Shown in pieces: positions 1 through 8,590 of a stretch of 64,000 nucleotides of DNA. The stretch is from Pedococcus badiiscoriae. GTDB lineage: Bacteria; Actinomycetota; Actinomycetes; Actinomycetales; Dermatophilaceae. The notes under the pieces are model-generated. The model was not told the origin of the DNA and did no database searches. It saw nothing but the letters and a program-made list of their open reading frames with translations. Every line of letters begins with the position of its first letter. Positions within the stretch are counted from its first letter, which is position 1. Location: NCBI RefSeq assembly GCF_013408925.1, contig NZ_JACCAB010000001.1, forward strand, positions 2,294,001 to 2,358,000, given 5' to 3'. The translations under genes and the position numbers were made by a program.

Positions 1-163
1 CCAGATACTGCGATTTCAACGGATTGCTGATCGGCCGAAAGGACGAGATTGTGTCGATGTTCGTACGGATCAGGCCGACCTCCCTTCTGCCCGGCGCGGC
101 CCGTTGTCAGACTCGCCGACACAAGTAGTGCGGACCGATGAGACTGGGCAGGGGGTTTGACCG
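1..163. other. window-edge leader before the TadE operon
   Basis: No complete gene is visible here. A plus-strand frame is open from the window edge to a TAG at 126-128 with moderately GC-rich third positions, so it could be the tail of an upstream gene, but it is too short to identify. A purine-rich AGGGGG at 150-155 lies 8 nt before the ATG at 164 and is a good ribosome binding site for the first TadE gene. Confidence 0.3.
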
Positions 164-733
164 ATGCTTCGCTGGCGCGTGGGCAGGCGCGGTTCGAAAG
201 CCCGCGAAAGGGGGGCAGTGGCCGTAGAGACCGCCTTTGTCTCCATGCTGCTGCTCACCATCCTCTACTCGATCGTCGAGACCTCGTTCCTCATGCGTGA
301 CGGCATCGTCGTCTCCGCAGCGTCCCGGGCCGGGGCCCGCATGGCATCGTCGCTGCCGCGGGACCCCAGCTTCTCCAGCTCTGCCAAGGACCAGGTCGCG
401 AACGCCCTCTCCGGCATGGTCATGTCCCGGGTCACCAAGGTGTGGATCTTCAAGGCCGATGCCACCACCGCCCTCCCGGACAGCGGCAACTACACCAGCT
501 GCACGACGTGCAACAAGTACGTGTGGGACGTGCCCACCAGCAAGTTCGTTGCCAGCTACACCGGCTGGGCCGCGCTCAACCAGAACGCCTGTCAGGGCAG
601 CCAGGACCAGCTCGGCGTGCTCGTCGAGTACAGCTACCCGTCGCGCCTCGGGTTCCTCTGGAACAACAAGGTCCTGCGGGAGGCCACTGTCATGCGCCTC
701 GAGCCCTATACCGGAATCGGGGTGTGCAAATGA
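164..733 (+). CDS. TadE-like pseudopilin, first of a tandem pair
   Basis: This is a 189-residue minor pilin-like protein of the Tad/Flp secretion apparatus. A short basic cytoplasmic N-terminus ends in the TadE-type signature RGAVAVETAF, followed by one membrane segment (about residues 22-45) and an exported C-terminal domain. TadE proteins are processed by a prepilin-type peptidase and join the pilus or its base. The C-terminal domain carries a CTTC motif, a further Cys in NAC and a terminal CK, all matched in the next gene, so the two are paralogs and probably disulfide-bonded outside the cell. The stop overlaps the next start (ATGA), which indicates translational coupling. The start has a good ribosome binding site. 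Confidence 0.85.
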   Translation: MLRWRVGRRGSKARERGAVAVETAFVSMLLLTILYSIVETSFLMRDGIVVSAASRAGARMASSLPRDPSFSSSAKDQVANALSGMVMSRVTKVWIFKADATTALPDSGNYTSCTTCNKYVWDVPTSKFVASYTGWAALNQNACQGSQDQLGVLVEYSYPSRLGFLWNNKVLREATVMRLEPYTGIGVCK

Positions 734-1296
734 TGAGAGGTGGGCGCCTGCGTGGCGAACGCGGTGCGTCAGCCGTCGAGGCCGCGATCGTGACCCCGGT
801 GTTCGTGGCCATGCTGTTTGGCATCATCGAGTTCGGCATGCTCTTCAAGGACTATCTCGGCAGCCAGGCGATGATCCGGGCCGGCGTACGTCTGGCCTCC
901 GCGGAGCCGCGGACGGCAACCTTCGCCCAGGACGCCGCCAACCAGATGCGCCAGACCGGCACGGTCATCCAACCTGGCGATATCCAGGCGCTCTGGGTCT
1001 ACAAGGCCAACGCCACCGATGACTTCCCGATCACCTACAGCAACTTTTCCGACTGCACAGTCTGCGTGAAGTTCCAGTGGGACTCCAGCCTGAACAAGTT
1101 CACGCCCAGCTACACCAACTGGACGGCAAGCCAGCAGAATGCCTGCACTGCCGCCAGTGGCGGACCCCCTGACCGGATCGGCGTCTACGTCAGGGTCCGC
1201 CACAACTCCATCACGGGAATCATTGGCCCGGTGACGATCTCGGAGGCCTCTGCCATGTTCCTCGAGCCATTTCCTGCGCTGTCAGGGTGCAAGTGA
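730..1296 (+). CDS. TadE-like pseudopilin, second of a tandem pair
   Basis: This 188-residue protein has the TadE N-terminal signature GASAVEAAIV near residue 12, one membrane helix to about residue 38, and an exported domain. The start is ATG at 730 (a second ATG follows at 733) because it overlaps the stop of the previous gene; a longer upstream reading frame is only a shadow of that gene. The exported domain repeats the layout of its neighbour: CTVC, then a tryptophan-rich stretch, then NAC, and a C-terminal Cys-Lys. Its stop overlaps the start of the TadG-like gene, so the three genes form one coupled operon. Confidence 0.85.
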   Translation: MMRGGRLRGERGASAVEAAIVTPVFVAMLFGIIEFGMLFKDYLGSQAMIRAGVRLASAEPRTATFAQDAANQMRQTGTVIQPGDIQALWVYKANATDDFPITYSNFSDCTVCVKFQWDSSLNKFTPSYTNWTASQQNACTAASGGPPDRIGVYVRVRHNSITGIIGPVTISEASAMFLEPFPALSGCK

Positions 1297-2963
1297 TGTC
1301 CGCCCGTTCCCGGCAGGGCGGGCTCATGGCCCTGCTCTCCGCTCGCATACGTGGTCGCCTGGCCCGGGGTGAGGAGGGTTACGTCGCCGTCACCGTCGCC
1401 ATCATGCTCACCGTCCTGCTCGGCTTCTGTGCCTTCGCGGTTGACGTGGGGAACTGGTACTTCACGGGTCAGCGGGCCCAGCGGGCCGCCGATGCGGCGG
1501 CCCTGGCAGGGGTCCCCTTCCTGCCCAACGACCCCACGAGCGCGTTTGCATTCGCCCAGAGCCAGGCAACCAAGAACGACTTCTCCAATGGCGGCGCCAA
1601 CACGGTGACGCCAAGCATCGACGGGCGGCCGACGCGGTTGCGGGTCACGATCAACACCACGGTCACCAACCAGTTCGGCTGGCTGATGGGCGTCCCCACG
1701 ACGACTGTGTCCCGCACCGCGGTGGCCGACTATGCCGGCCCTGTGCCGATGGGCAGCCCCTGCAACGAGTACGGCCAAGACCCGGACGCGGGCAGCAACA
1801 AGAGCGCCAACTGCAACAACACTGCCGCCTTCTGGGCCAACGTGGGTAGCAAGAACGCCACCAAGGGAAGCGGCGACGCGTTCCAGAACGGCGTGTGCGC
1901 CGCGGGAAATGACGGATGTGTCAGCGGCGTCAACGCCGACTACGACCCGAACGGCTACGTCTATCTGGTGAACATCACCGCCCCCGTGACCAACCTGCAG
2001 ATTGAGGCGTTCGACCCCGCACAGGTGGTCGTGGGCGACCACTGCGATGCCGGCAACCTCAGCGCAGCGAAGAACCTCGGCGCCAACGCCCCGCCCGGCA
2101 TCACGGACGCCAGCACGCGGTATGCCCCGAACGATGGCCCCTGGTGCACCGGAGATGCCATCATCAACGGTGGCAACGGACTGGTGAAGACGCAGTTCAC
2201 CGTGTACTCGCCAGGGGCCAACACCTGGGACCCACTCAGCTGGCCGGTGGCTTGCAACAAGCAGTTCCTGCCTTTCAACGGCGACCTGAGCAAAGCACTG
2301 GACAAGCGGCAGCCGAACGGGACCGTGTTCAACTACAACGGCGTGGCGGACAACTTCCGCCGCTGGGTCAACCTGTGCAGCATCCCCGGCACGGTGCCAG
2401 CAGGGACATACGCCGTCCAGGTCAAGACGAACGGACTGGGAGCCGATGGCGAAGGTGGCCACAACCGGTTCGGTCTTCGCGCCTACGGCTCAGGGTCCAG
2501 CGACAAGGACAACATCTCCGTCGCTGGCTTCAACAAGATGGCGATGTACGGCAACACCCCCAACGGCCGGACGAAGTTCTTCCTCGCCCGGGTCCCCAGC
2601 GGAGCGCACGGGCAGCTCTTCAACGTCAGGCTCTTCGACATCGGTGACGGTGCCGTGAGCGGTAGTACGATCCAGGTGCTGCCGCCCAGCGAGACCGGTG
2701 GCACTTTCCCGGGGTGTGTCGGGACTGGTCCGTCGATTGGTACAGGGAATCTCACCGACTGCACGATCAGTGTGGACAGCAGCTACAACGGCAAGTGGGA
2801 GAAGATCTCGGTCCCGATCCCGCAGACGTACTCGTGCACCGACTCGAGCCCCACCGGGTGCTGGGTACGGCTCGAGTTCTACTACGGCTCGGGGTCCACA
2901 CCGAACGACACCACGTCGTGGACGGCCAACATCGAGGGCGACCCGGTCCGCCTGGTCCAGTAG
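1296..2963 (+). CDS. TadG-like Flp pilus assembly protein
   Basis: This roughly 555-residue protein has a TadG-type N-terminus: a basic stretch, GEEGYVAVTVAIML, one membrane helix, then VDVGNWYFTGQRAQRAADAA, which is typical of the TadG N-terminal domain. The rest is a long exported region rich in Gly, Asn, Ser and Thr with several Cys residues. TadG proteins are thought to anchor or stabilise the pilus at the envelope. ATG 1296 is chosen because it overlaps the previous stop (TGATG); in-frame GTG codons at 1287 and 1293 are alternatives. It is the last gene of the TadE operon and lies about 8 kb from the pilin and motor genes. Confidence 0.8.
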   Translation: MSARSRQGGLMALLSARIRGRLARGEEGYVAVTVAIMLTVLLGFCAFAVDVGNWYFTGQRAQRAADAAALAGVPFLPNDPTSAFAFAQSQATKNDFSNGGANTVTPSIDGRPTRLRVTINTTVTNQFGWLMGVPTTTVSRTAVADYAGPVPMGSPCNEYGQDPDAGSNKSANCNNTAAFWANVGSKNATKGSGDAFQNGVCAAGNDGCVSGVNADYDPNGYVYLVNITAPVTNLQIEAFDPAQVVVGDHCDAGNLSAAKNLGANAPPGITDASTRYAPNDGPWCTGDAIINGGNGLVKTQFTVYSPGANTWDPLSWPVACNKQFLPFNGDLSKALDKRQPNGTVFNYNGVADNFRRWVNLCSIPGTVPAGTYAVQVKTNGLGADGEGGHNRFGLRAYGSGSSDKDNISVAGFNKMAMYGNTPNGRTKFFLARVPSGAHGQLFNVRLFDIGDGAVSGSTIQVLPPSETGGTFPGCVGTGPSIGTGNLTDCTISVDSSYNGKWEKISVPIPQTYSCTDSSPTGCWVRLEFYYGSGSTPNDTTSWTANIEGDPVRLVQ

Positions 2964-3124
2964 GCCACAGCCCGTCACCCGTCCGGCCGCACGCGAACCA
3001 CCGTGGCCGGACGGTCGGCCGTGGTTGCTGCCCTCGCTTGTCATCGGCAAGGTGCGCACCACCGGGACGCCCGTGTGTGATGATTCGGGGGGAATCCAAC
3101 TCACAGCTGGGAGGCTTGACGCAG

Positions 3125-3802
3125 GTGAAGGGTCGCGTGCTCATCGTCGACGACGATCTGGCGCTGGCGGAGATGCTGGGCATCGTCCTGCGCAACGAGG
3201 GGCTCGAGGTGTTCCACGTCGCCGACGGGGCCGGAGCCGTGGGCGCCTTCCGTGACAGTCGACCCGACCTGGTCCTGCTGGACGTGATGCTGCCGGGCCT
3301 GGACGGCATGGAGGTCTGTCGTCGCATCCGCGCCGAGTCAGGGGTCCCGATCGTCATGCTCACGGCTCGCACCGACACCGTCGACGTGGTCGTCGGACTG
3401 GAGTCGGGCGCCGACGACTACGTGGTCAAGCCCTTCAAGCCGCAGGAGCTCATCGCGCGCATCCGCGCCCGGCTGCGTCGTGGTGACGAGCCGGAGCCCG
3501 AGCGCCTCGAGATCGGCGACCTGGTCATCGACGTGGCGGGCCACTCGGTCAAGCGAGACGCCAACGCGCTGTCGCTGACACCGCTCGAGTTCGACCTGCT
3601 CGTCGCCCTGGCGCGCAAGCCGTGGCAGGTCTTCACCCGCGAGGTCCTGCTCGAGCAGGTGTGGGGATACCGCCACGCGGGTGACACGAGACTGGTCAAC
3701 GTCCACGTCCAGCGACTGCGCTCCAAGATCGAGCACGACCCCGAGCACCCCGAGATCGTCGTGACGGTGCGTGGCGTCGGCTACAAGGCCGGCCCGAGCT
3801 AG
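3125..3802 (+). CDS. mtrA: MtrA, OmpR-family response regulator
   Basis: MtrA is the essential actinobacterial response regulator linking cell division, wall remodelling and replication. The 225-residue product has a receiver domain (residues 1 to about 118) with the acidic pocket VDDD at 8-11, phospho-acceptor Asp53 in LLDVMLPG and the switch region VVKPF, then an OmpR/PhoB winged-helix DNA-binding domain with LTPLEFDLL and the conserved RLVNVHVQRLR recognition helix. GTG 3125 is chosen because GGGAGG at 3109-3114 lies 10 nt upstream; a TTG at 3116 is too close to that site. The gene is followed two bases later by mtrB, the usual arrangement. Confidence 0.95.
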   Translation: MKGRVLIVDDDLALAEMLGIVLRNEGLEVFHVADGAGAVGAFRDSRPDLVLLDVMLPGLDGMEVCRRIRAESGVPIVMLTARTDTVDVVVGLESGADDYVVKPFKPQELIARIRARLRRGDEPEPERLEIGDLVIDVAGHSVKRDANALSLTPLEFDLLVALARKPWQVFTREVLLEQVWGYRHAGDTRLVNVHVQRLRSKIEHDPEHPEIVVTVRGVGYKAGPS

Positions 3803-3804
3803 TC

Positions 3805-5595
3805 ATGTCCGAGTCGGCTCGTCCGAGGCCTGGTCGGACGCCGGCACCGCGGTTCTCCGACCACCGCGCCCAGGCGATGCGCGCCCTGCGCGTCTTGGCG
3901 GGCCGGTCCCGGCGACGGCTCGTGCGCTGGATGCGGACGGTGGTTCACCTGTGGCGGGTCTCCCTGCAGTTCCGCGTGGTGACCTCGACGATGCTGCTCG
4001 GCCTCGCGGTCGTCGCGCTGCTCGGCTCCTACCTCTTCTCCTCGATCTCCGACGGCCTGGAGCAGGACCGCATCGAGTCGGCGAAGCTGGAGGCGTCCAG
4101 GCTGACGGCCGAGGTGCAGGGCAGCTTCGACAACAGCGACCGCACGAGCAGCGAGGCTGACCTCAACCTGCTGGCGCGGCAGGCCGTCCAGAGTGCCGCC
4201 TCGCCGGGCGGCGACAACGAGCGCTACCTCGTGCTGACGCGCAGCCTGGCCAACACGTCGAACACGTCGGTGCAGACGATCTCCAGTGGGCGGGTCGGGC
4301 TCCCGGTGGTCCCGATGGCGCTGCGGGAGGCGGTGAGGGCCGACTCCCGCCGGCAACAGGTGATGCTCGTCGGCATCACGGACCCGCAGAGCGGCGGCAG
4401 GGTCCCGGCCGTCATCGTGGGCTCCCAGGTCGTGGTGCCCCTCGCGGGGAGCTATGACCTCTATGCCGTGTTCCCGATGCAGCGCGAACAGGCAACCCTC
4501 GACCTCATCACCCGCACGTTCCTCATCGGCGGGCTCGCCCTGGTCTTCCTCGTCGGGGCGATCGCCTGGGTCGTGACGCGGCAGGTCGTCAGTCCGGTCC
4601 GTCGCGCCGCGGTGGTCGCCGAGCGGCTGTCGTCGGGGCGGCTCAACGAGCGCATGCGGGCGCGGGGCGAGGACGACCTGGCGCGGCTCGCGAAGTCGTT
4701 CAACGAGATGGCCGACAGCCTGCAGACCCAGATCCGCCAGCTGGAGGGCCTGTCCCGGGTGCAGCAACGCTTCGTCTCCGACGTCTCCCACGAGCTGCGC
4801 ACACCGCTGACGACCATCCGGATGGCCGCAGACCTGATCCACGACTCGCGCACCGGATTCGACCCCGCGGTCTCGCGGTCGGCCGAGCTGCTGCACAACG
4901 AGCTCGACCGCTTCGAGGAGCTCCTCGCGGACCTGCTCGAGATCAGCCGCTTCGACGCCGGGGCGGCGGCGCTCGACGCCGAGGTCACCGACCTGCGGAC
5001 GACCGTCGAACGGGCCGTGCACTCAGCACAGCCGATCGCAGACCGGTGGGGCAGTGCCGTCACCGTGACGGCCGACGGGCCGTGCGAGGCAGAGGTCGAC
5101 GTGCGGCGCGTCGAACGCATCCTGCGCAACCTCGTGGTCAACGCCCTCGAGCACGGCGAGGGCCGGCCGGTGGACATCGCGGTCGCGGTCAACGAGACCG
5201 CGGCGGCCATCACCGTGCGCGACCACGGGGTCGGGTTGCGCCCCGGTGAAGGCGCCCTGGTCTTCAACCGCTTCTGGCGTGCCGACCCGGCCCGCGCCCG
5301 CACCACCGGCGGCACCGGCCTGGGCCTGGCCATCTCGCTGGAGGACGCTCGGCTGCACGACGGCTGGCTCCAGGCGTGGGGCGAACCGGGGGAAGGGTCC
5401 TGCTTCCGGCTCACCCTGCCGCGTCAGGCGGGAACGCCGATCGTCGAGGCGCCGTTGCCCCTGCGGCCGGATGACGTCCCGGAGCCGCCGTCGGCGGCCG
5501 TGCGGACGTCGCCCGGCCCCCTCGGGCAGTCGAGCGTGCTGCCGCACGTGGTGACCACGCGGCATACCCCCACGGCGCCGGGGACCCCGCGATGA
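3805..5595 (+). CDS. mtrB: MtrB, sensor histidine kinase
   Basis: MtrB is the membrane sensor kinase of the MtrAB system. The 596-residue protein has two membrane helices (about 55-80 and 235-256) flanking an extracellular domain, then a HAMP linker, a HisKA domain with the phosphorylated His329 in SDVSHELRTPLTTIR, and an ATPase domain with the N box (RNLVVNALEHGEG), the D box DHGVGL and the G box GGTGLGLAIS. All catalytic boxes look intact. A proline-rich tail of roughly 55 residues follows. It overlaps the lpqB start by four bases (ATGA), as in other actinobacteria where LpqB modulates MtrB. Confidence 0.95.
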   Translation: MSESARPRPGRTPAPRFSDHRAQAMRALRVLAGRSRRRLVRWMRTVVHLWRVSLQFRVVTSTMLLGLAVVALLGSYLFSSISDGLEQDRIESAKLEASRLTAEVQGSFDNSDRTSSEADLNLLARQAVQSAASPGGDNERYLVLTRSLANTSNTSVQTISSGRVGLPVVPMALREAVRADSRRQQVMLVGITDPQSGGRVPAVIVGSQVVVPLAGSYDLYAVFPMQREQATLDLITRTFLIGGLALVFLVGAIAWVVTRQVVSPVRRAAVVAERLSSGRLNERMRARGEDDLARLAKSFNEMADSLQTQIRQLEGLSRVQQRFVSDVSHELRTPLTTIRMAADLIHDSRTGFDPAVSRSAELLHNELDRFEELLADLLEISRFDAGAAALDAEVTDLRTTVERAVHSAQPIADRWGSAVTVTADGPCEAEVDVRRVERILRNLVVNALEHGEGRPVDIAVAVNETAAAITVRDHGVGLRPGEGALVFNRFWRADPARARTTGGTGLGLAISLEDARLHDGWLQAWGEPGEGSCFRLTLPRQAGTPIVEAPLPLRPDDVPEPPSAAVRTSPGPLGQSSVLPHVVTTRHTPTAPGTPR

Positions 5596-7361
5596 GGCGC
5601 CGGTATGCCGCGATCCTGGCCGGCTGCGCTGTGTTCGCCGTGGGCGCGTGTGGGGGACTGTCCACCAGCTCCGCCATCCAGCCAGGGCTCGAGGTCGGGT
5701 CGGTGCAGGACAACGCGGTGCGGGTGGAGGTCAACCCGGTGGCGCCCGGATCGTCTCCGCAACAGGTCGTGCAGGGGTTCATCAGGGCAGCGGCGGCCAG
5801 TGACGACGGGTACCAGGCGGCGCGGTCCTTCCTCGGGGCCGGACCGCAAGGCACCTGGCGGCCCGACTCCTCGGTCGTCGTCTTCGGCTCCGAGTCCGAC
5901 CTGACCTACAAGTCGTCCTCGGCCAACACGGTCACTGCGGTTGCCAACGCCGTCGCGCGGATCGACGGCTCGGGGCGCTATGAGGAGCTCCCACCCGCCA
6001 CGCGGGTGCAGGTCACCTTCGGCCTTGCCCGCACCGGTGGGGAATGGCGAATCAGCGCGATGCCCGACAGCTTCGGCACCTGGCTGAGCCAGGCCGACCT
6101 CGACCGGCTGTACGACCCCTTCCGGATCTACTACGTCTCAGCGGGGGACCACCGTCTCGTCCCCGACATCCGCTGGCTGCCACTCGGCACCGGACTGGCG
6201 ACCCGGTTGGCCAGGTCCCTGCTCACCGGCGTGCCGCCGTACCTGCGGGGAGCGGTGCGGACCGACATCCCGTCGGGCACGCAGCTGGCCGTCGACGCCG
6301 TCACCATCGACGCGGGGACGGCCAAGGTCGACCTCGCCGCCACGCCACTGGGCAACGACCCCGGACAGCGCCAGAACCTCGGCGCCCAGTTCCTGGCGAC
6401 GGTGACCCAGGCGCCCGGGGTCGAACGTGTCGCGCTGCGGCTCGAGGGCGCAGCACTGCAGATGCCCAATGGCGCGAGCACGGTGGACTCGCTGTCGGTG
6501 CTGGGCTTCGCCACCCCGTCCGACCCCGTCGTCAAACCCGTCCTGAGGGTGGGCACCACCTTGGTGCCGGTGGATCCCAATGACGTCGGCGACACCGTGC
6601 AGCAGCGGACCCCACTGCCGAACTCGTCCACGTTGCCGACGGTGCAACCCGGCTGGGCCTACCTCGCCCTGTCACGCAACGGCCAGGAGGTGGCAGCCGT
6701 CGGGGGGGATCGTGCGCAGCTGGCACGGTGGCGCGGTACGACCCAGGTGCAGCTCATCTCGCCGGGCACCCAGCTGACCCGGCCCACCTACGACCGCGAG
6801 GACGTGCTCTGGGTGGCCGGTCGCGGCACCGGGGGAGCCACCATCTGGGCCATCAACTCCGCGGCCGATCCGGGGGACACCACCAAGTCCTCGCCGCAGG
6901 CTGTCGCGGTCGACTGGCTGGCGGGCAGGTCGGTGGTGAGCCTGCGGCTCGCGCCCGATGGTCAGCGGATCGCGGTCGTCTCGACCAAGGTGGACGGGAC
7001 GGACCCCCACGTCGACGTGGCCGGGGTCGTCCGGCAGCCGAACGGCCTCCCGGCGTCACTGGCCGAGCCGCTGCGACTGGCGCCCACGCTGACCTTGGCC
7101 CGCGACCTCGTCTGGGTGGACGACGCCACCCTGGCGGTGCTGGGCCGGCTGAACCCCTCACAGGTGATCCGGCCGTGGCTGGTCCCGCTGGGTGGGGCGA
7201 TCGCCGCGGGACCGGATATCGCTGGGGCACAGTCGATCACGACCGTCAACGGGGAGCGTGGCCTGGTCGTGACGACCGACAAGCACCAGGTGCTCATCCG
7301 AGCCGGCAGCCGGTGGCAACGGGTCGGCGAGGGCGCGGACCTGATGGTCGCCGCGCGCTGA
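5592..7361 (+). CDS. lpqB: LpqB, MtrAB-associated lipoprotein
   Basis: This 589-residue lipoprotein starts with a basic signal peptide and a lipobox (AVGAC near residue 20), so it should be anchored on the outer face of the membrane. The middle (about 200-310) fits a GerMN/sporulation-type domain, and the C-terminal half has the repeating WD-like beta-propeller texture seen in LpqB. The family is known to interact with MtrB and tune MtrA phosphorylation. The gene is translationally coupled to mtrB. It converges with a minus-strand membrane operon only 23 bp downstream, with a hairpin between them. Confidence 0.93.
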   Translation: MRRRYAAILAGCAVFAVGACGGLSTSSAIQPGLEVGSVQDNAVRVEVNPVAPGSSPQQVVQGFIRAAAASDDGYQAARSFLGAGPQGTWRPDSSVVVFGSESDLTYKSSSANTVTAVANAVARIDGSGRYEELPPATRVQVTFGLARTGGEWRISAMPDSFGTWLSQADLDRLYDPFRIYYVSAGDHRLVPDIRWLPLGTGLATRLARSLLTGVPPYLRGAVRTDIPSGTQLAVDAVTIDAGTAKVDLAATPLGNDPGQRQNLGAQFLATVTQAPGVERVALRLEGAALQMPNGASTVDSLSVLGFATPSDPVVKPVLRVGTTLVPVDPNDVGDTVQQRTPLPNSSTLPTVQPGWAYLALSRNGQEVAAVGGDRAQLARWRGTTQVQLISPGTQLTRPTYDREDVLWVAGRGTGGATIWAINSAADPGDTTKSSPQAVAVDWLAGRSVVSLRLAPDGQRIAVVSTKVDGTDPHVDVAGVVRQPNGLPASLAEPLRLAPTLTLARDLVWVDDATLAVLGRLNPSQVIRPWLVPLGGAIAAGPDIAGAQSITTVNGERGLVVTTDKHQVLIRAGSRWQRVGEGADLMVAAR

Positions 7362-7363
7362 GG

Positions 7364-7382
7364 CTCAGCGAAAAACGCTGAG
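7364..7382. terminator. hairpin between convergent lpqB and membrane operon
   Basis: CTCAGCG, a five-A loop and CGCTGAG form a perfect 7-bp stem in the 23-bp gap between two convergent genes. It is also part of a 13-bp direct repeat (CGCTGAGGCTCAG) at about 7357-7369 and 7376-7388. There is no T tract, so termination function is inferred from position and symmetry. Confidence 0.55.
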
Positions 7383-7384
7383 GC

Positions 7385-8590
7385 TCAGGGAAACCCGAGT
7401 CCGCCCCGCGGGCCGGCGAAGACCAGCAGCTCGCTGACCCAGAGCCACTGGGTGCCCAGACCGACGAGGCAAGCCAGTGCCACGGCGCCGTGCTGCATCC
7501 GCTGAGTGGCCTGGTCCGCCGTGCCGGGCATGAGCACCAGACCCAGGGGAAACGCCAGCAGGAGGTACCGAGGCAGGCTGGTCGACGCGCTGGTCGTCAG
7601 GACGAGGAAGCCGATGCTCGCTGCGGTCCAGGCCCAGAGCTCGGGCCCCCAACGCCGCACCGGGCCAGACCGCAGGAGGCCGATGAGCACGGCGAGGAGC
7701 ACCAGGGCCATCAGCCAGGCCGTGGCCCCCGCATCGCTGAGCGCAGCGGCCCACGGTGGCCGGAAGGCCGAGCCCGTGAAGCCGGGCCACGCCTTGACCG
7801 TGGTCAGGTACGCGTCCGGACGTCCCGCGATGAGTCCGGCCACCGCCGGCCACTCGAGCGTGGCGACGAGGGTGCCCAGCGTGAGGACGGCCAGCGAGCC
7901 GTGCGGCACCCGATCCGGCTCGTCCGCGTCGGTGCGTTGCCTGGTCCGGACGATCCAGTGGGTGACCACGACGGGCAGCAGTGCCAGGGCGATGTTGCGG
8001 GTGAAACCCAGCAGCAGCACCGAAACCAGCGCCCAGAGGTACTTGCGGCGAGAGAGCAGGAGGAGGGTCGCGGCGACGAGCAGCAGAGCCAGGCTCTCGG
8101 TGTACGCGGCCTGCAGGATGGGGGCCGACACGAAGCAGCACAGGAGGGCGACACACCCGAGCGCCCTGCGCCGGTCCAGGCGCTCCTCGACCAGGCGGAA
8201 GACGACGAGCACCGCCGCAGCCCCGAGCAGGAGGCTGAGGGTAGGAGCCACGACCTCGAATCCGAGACCGGTGACGGCCATGACGCCCTTGACGAGCAGG
8301 GGGTACAGCGGGAAGTACGCCAGTGACGTCTGCACCGGGACACCCGCCGCGTCGACCGCCGAGTGGGGATAGCCGTGGGCGACGATGTCCCAGTACCACT
8401 GCCCGTCCCACGACGTCATCACGGTCGAGTAGTCGGCCGGGAGCCGGGCCCGGACGGTCGAGTGGTAGCCGGGGATGTTCTCCATGCGGACCAACCGGCC
8501 GGGCTCCGCGAGGACGACGAAGACGGCCGACAGGGCGCGGGTGAGGGCGTAGATGGCCAGTGGGGCAGCGAACCGGCGGACGGAGCTCAC
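7385..8590 (-). CDS. mannosyltransferase-family polytopic membrane protein
   Basis: This 401-residue integral membrane protein resembles the GT-C type PIG-V/PIG-M mannosyltransferase family: an N-terminal helix, then a short external loop with the motif SWDGQWYWDIVAHGYP near residue 65, whose acidic residue is typical of polyprenyl-phosphate-sugar acceptor sites, followed by about nine more hydrophobic helices. Such enzymes add mannose from a lipid-linked donor to glycolipids or proteins outside the membrane. GTG 8590 is the start because it overlaps the stop of the upstream gene (GTGA); the frame runs further upstream but only as a shadow. It is the third gene of a coupled operon. The substrate cannot be read from sequence. 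Confidence 0.7.
   Translation of the reverse strand: MSSVRRFAAPLAIYALTRALSAVFVVLAEPGRLVRMENIPGYHSTVRARLPADYSTVMTSWDGQWYWDIVAHGYPHSAVDAAGVPVQTSLAYFPLYPLLVKGVMAVTGLGFEVVAPTLSLLLGAAAVLVVFRLVEERLDRRRALGCVALLCCFVSAPILQAAYTESLALLLVAATLLLLSRRKYLWALVSVLLLGFTRNIALALLPVVVTHWIVRTRQRTDADEPDRVPHGSLAVLTLGTLVATLEWPAVAGLIAGRPDAYLTTVKAWPGFTGSAFRPPWAAALSDAGATAWLMALVLLAVLIGLLRSGPVRRWGPELWAWTAASIGFLVLTTSASTSLPRYLLLAFPLGLVLMPGTADQATQRMQHGAVALACLVGLGTQWLWVSELLVFAGPRGGLGFP

Noticed and set aside
3..128. possible tail of an upstream gene in frame 3
   Set aside because: The open stretch is only about 41 codons with no recognisable motif; kept only as a note in the leader entry.
1185..2462. 425-codon open frame antisense to the TadG gene
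   Set aside because: Shadow frame without any recognisable domain, overlapping a well-supported gene.
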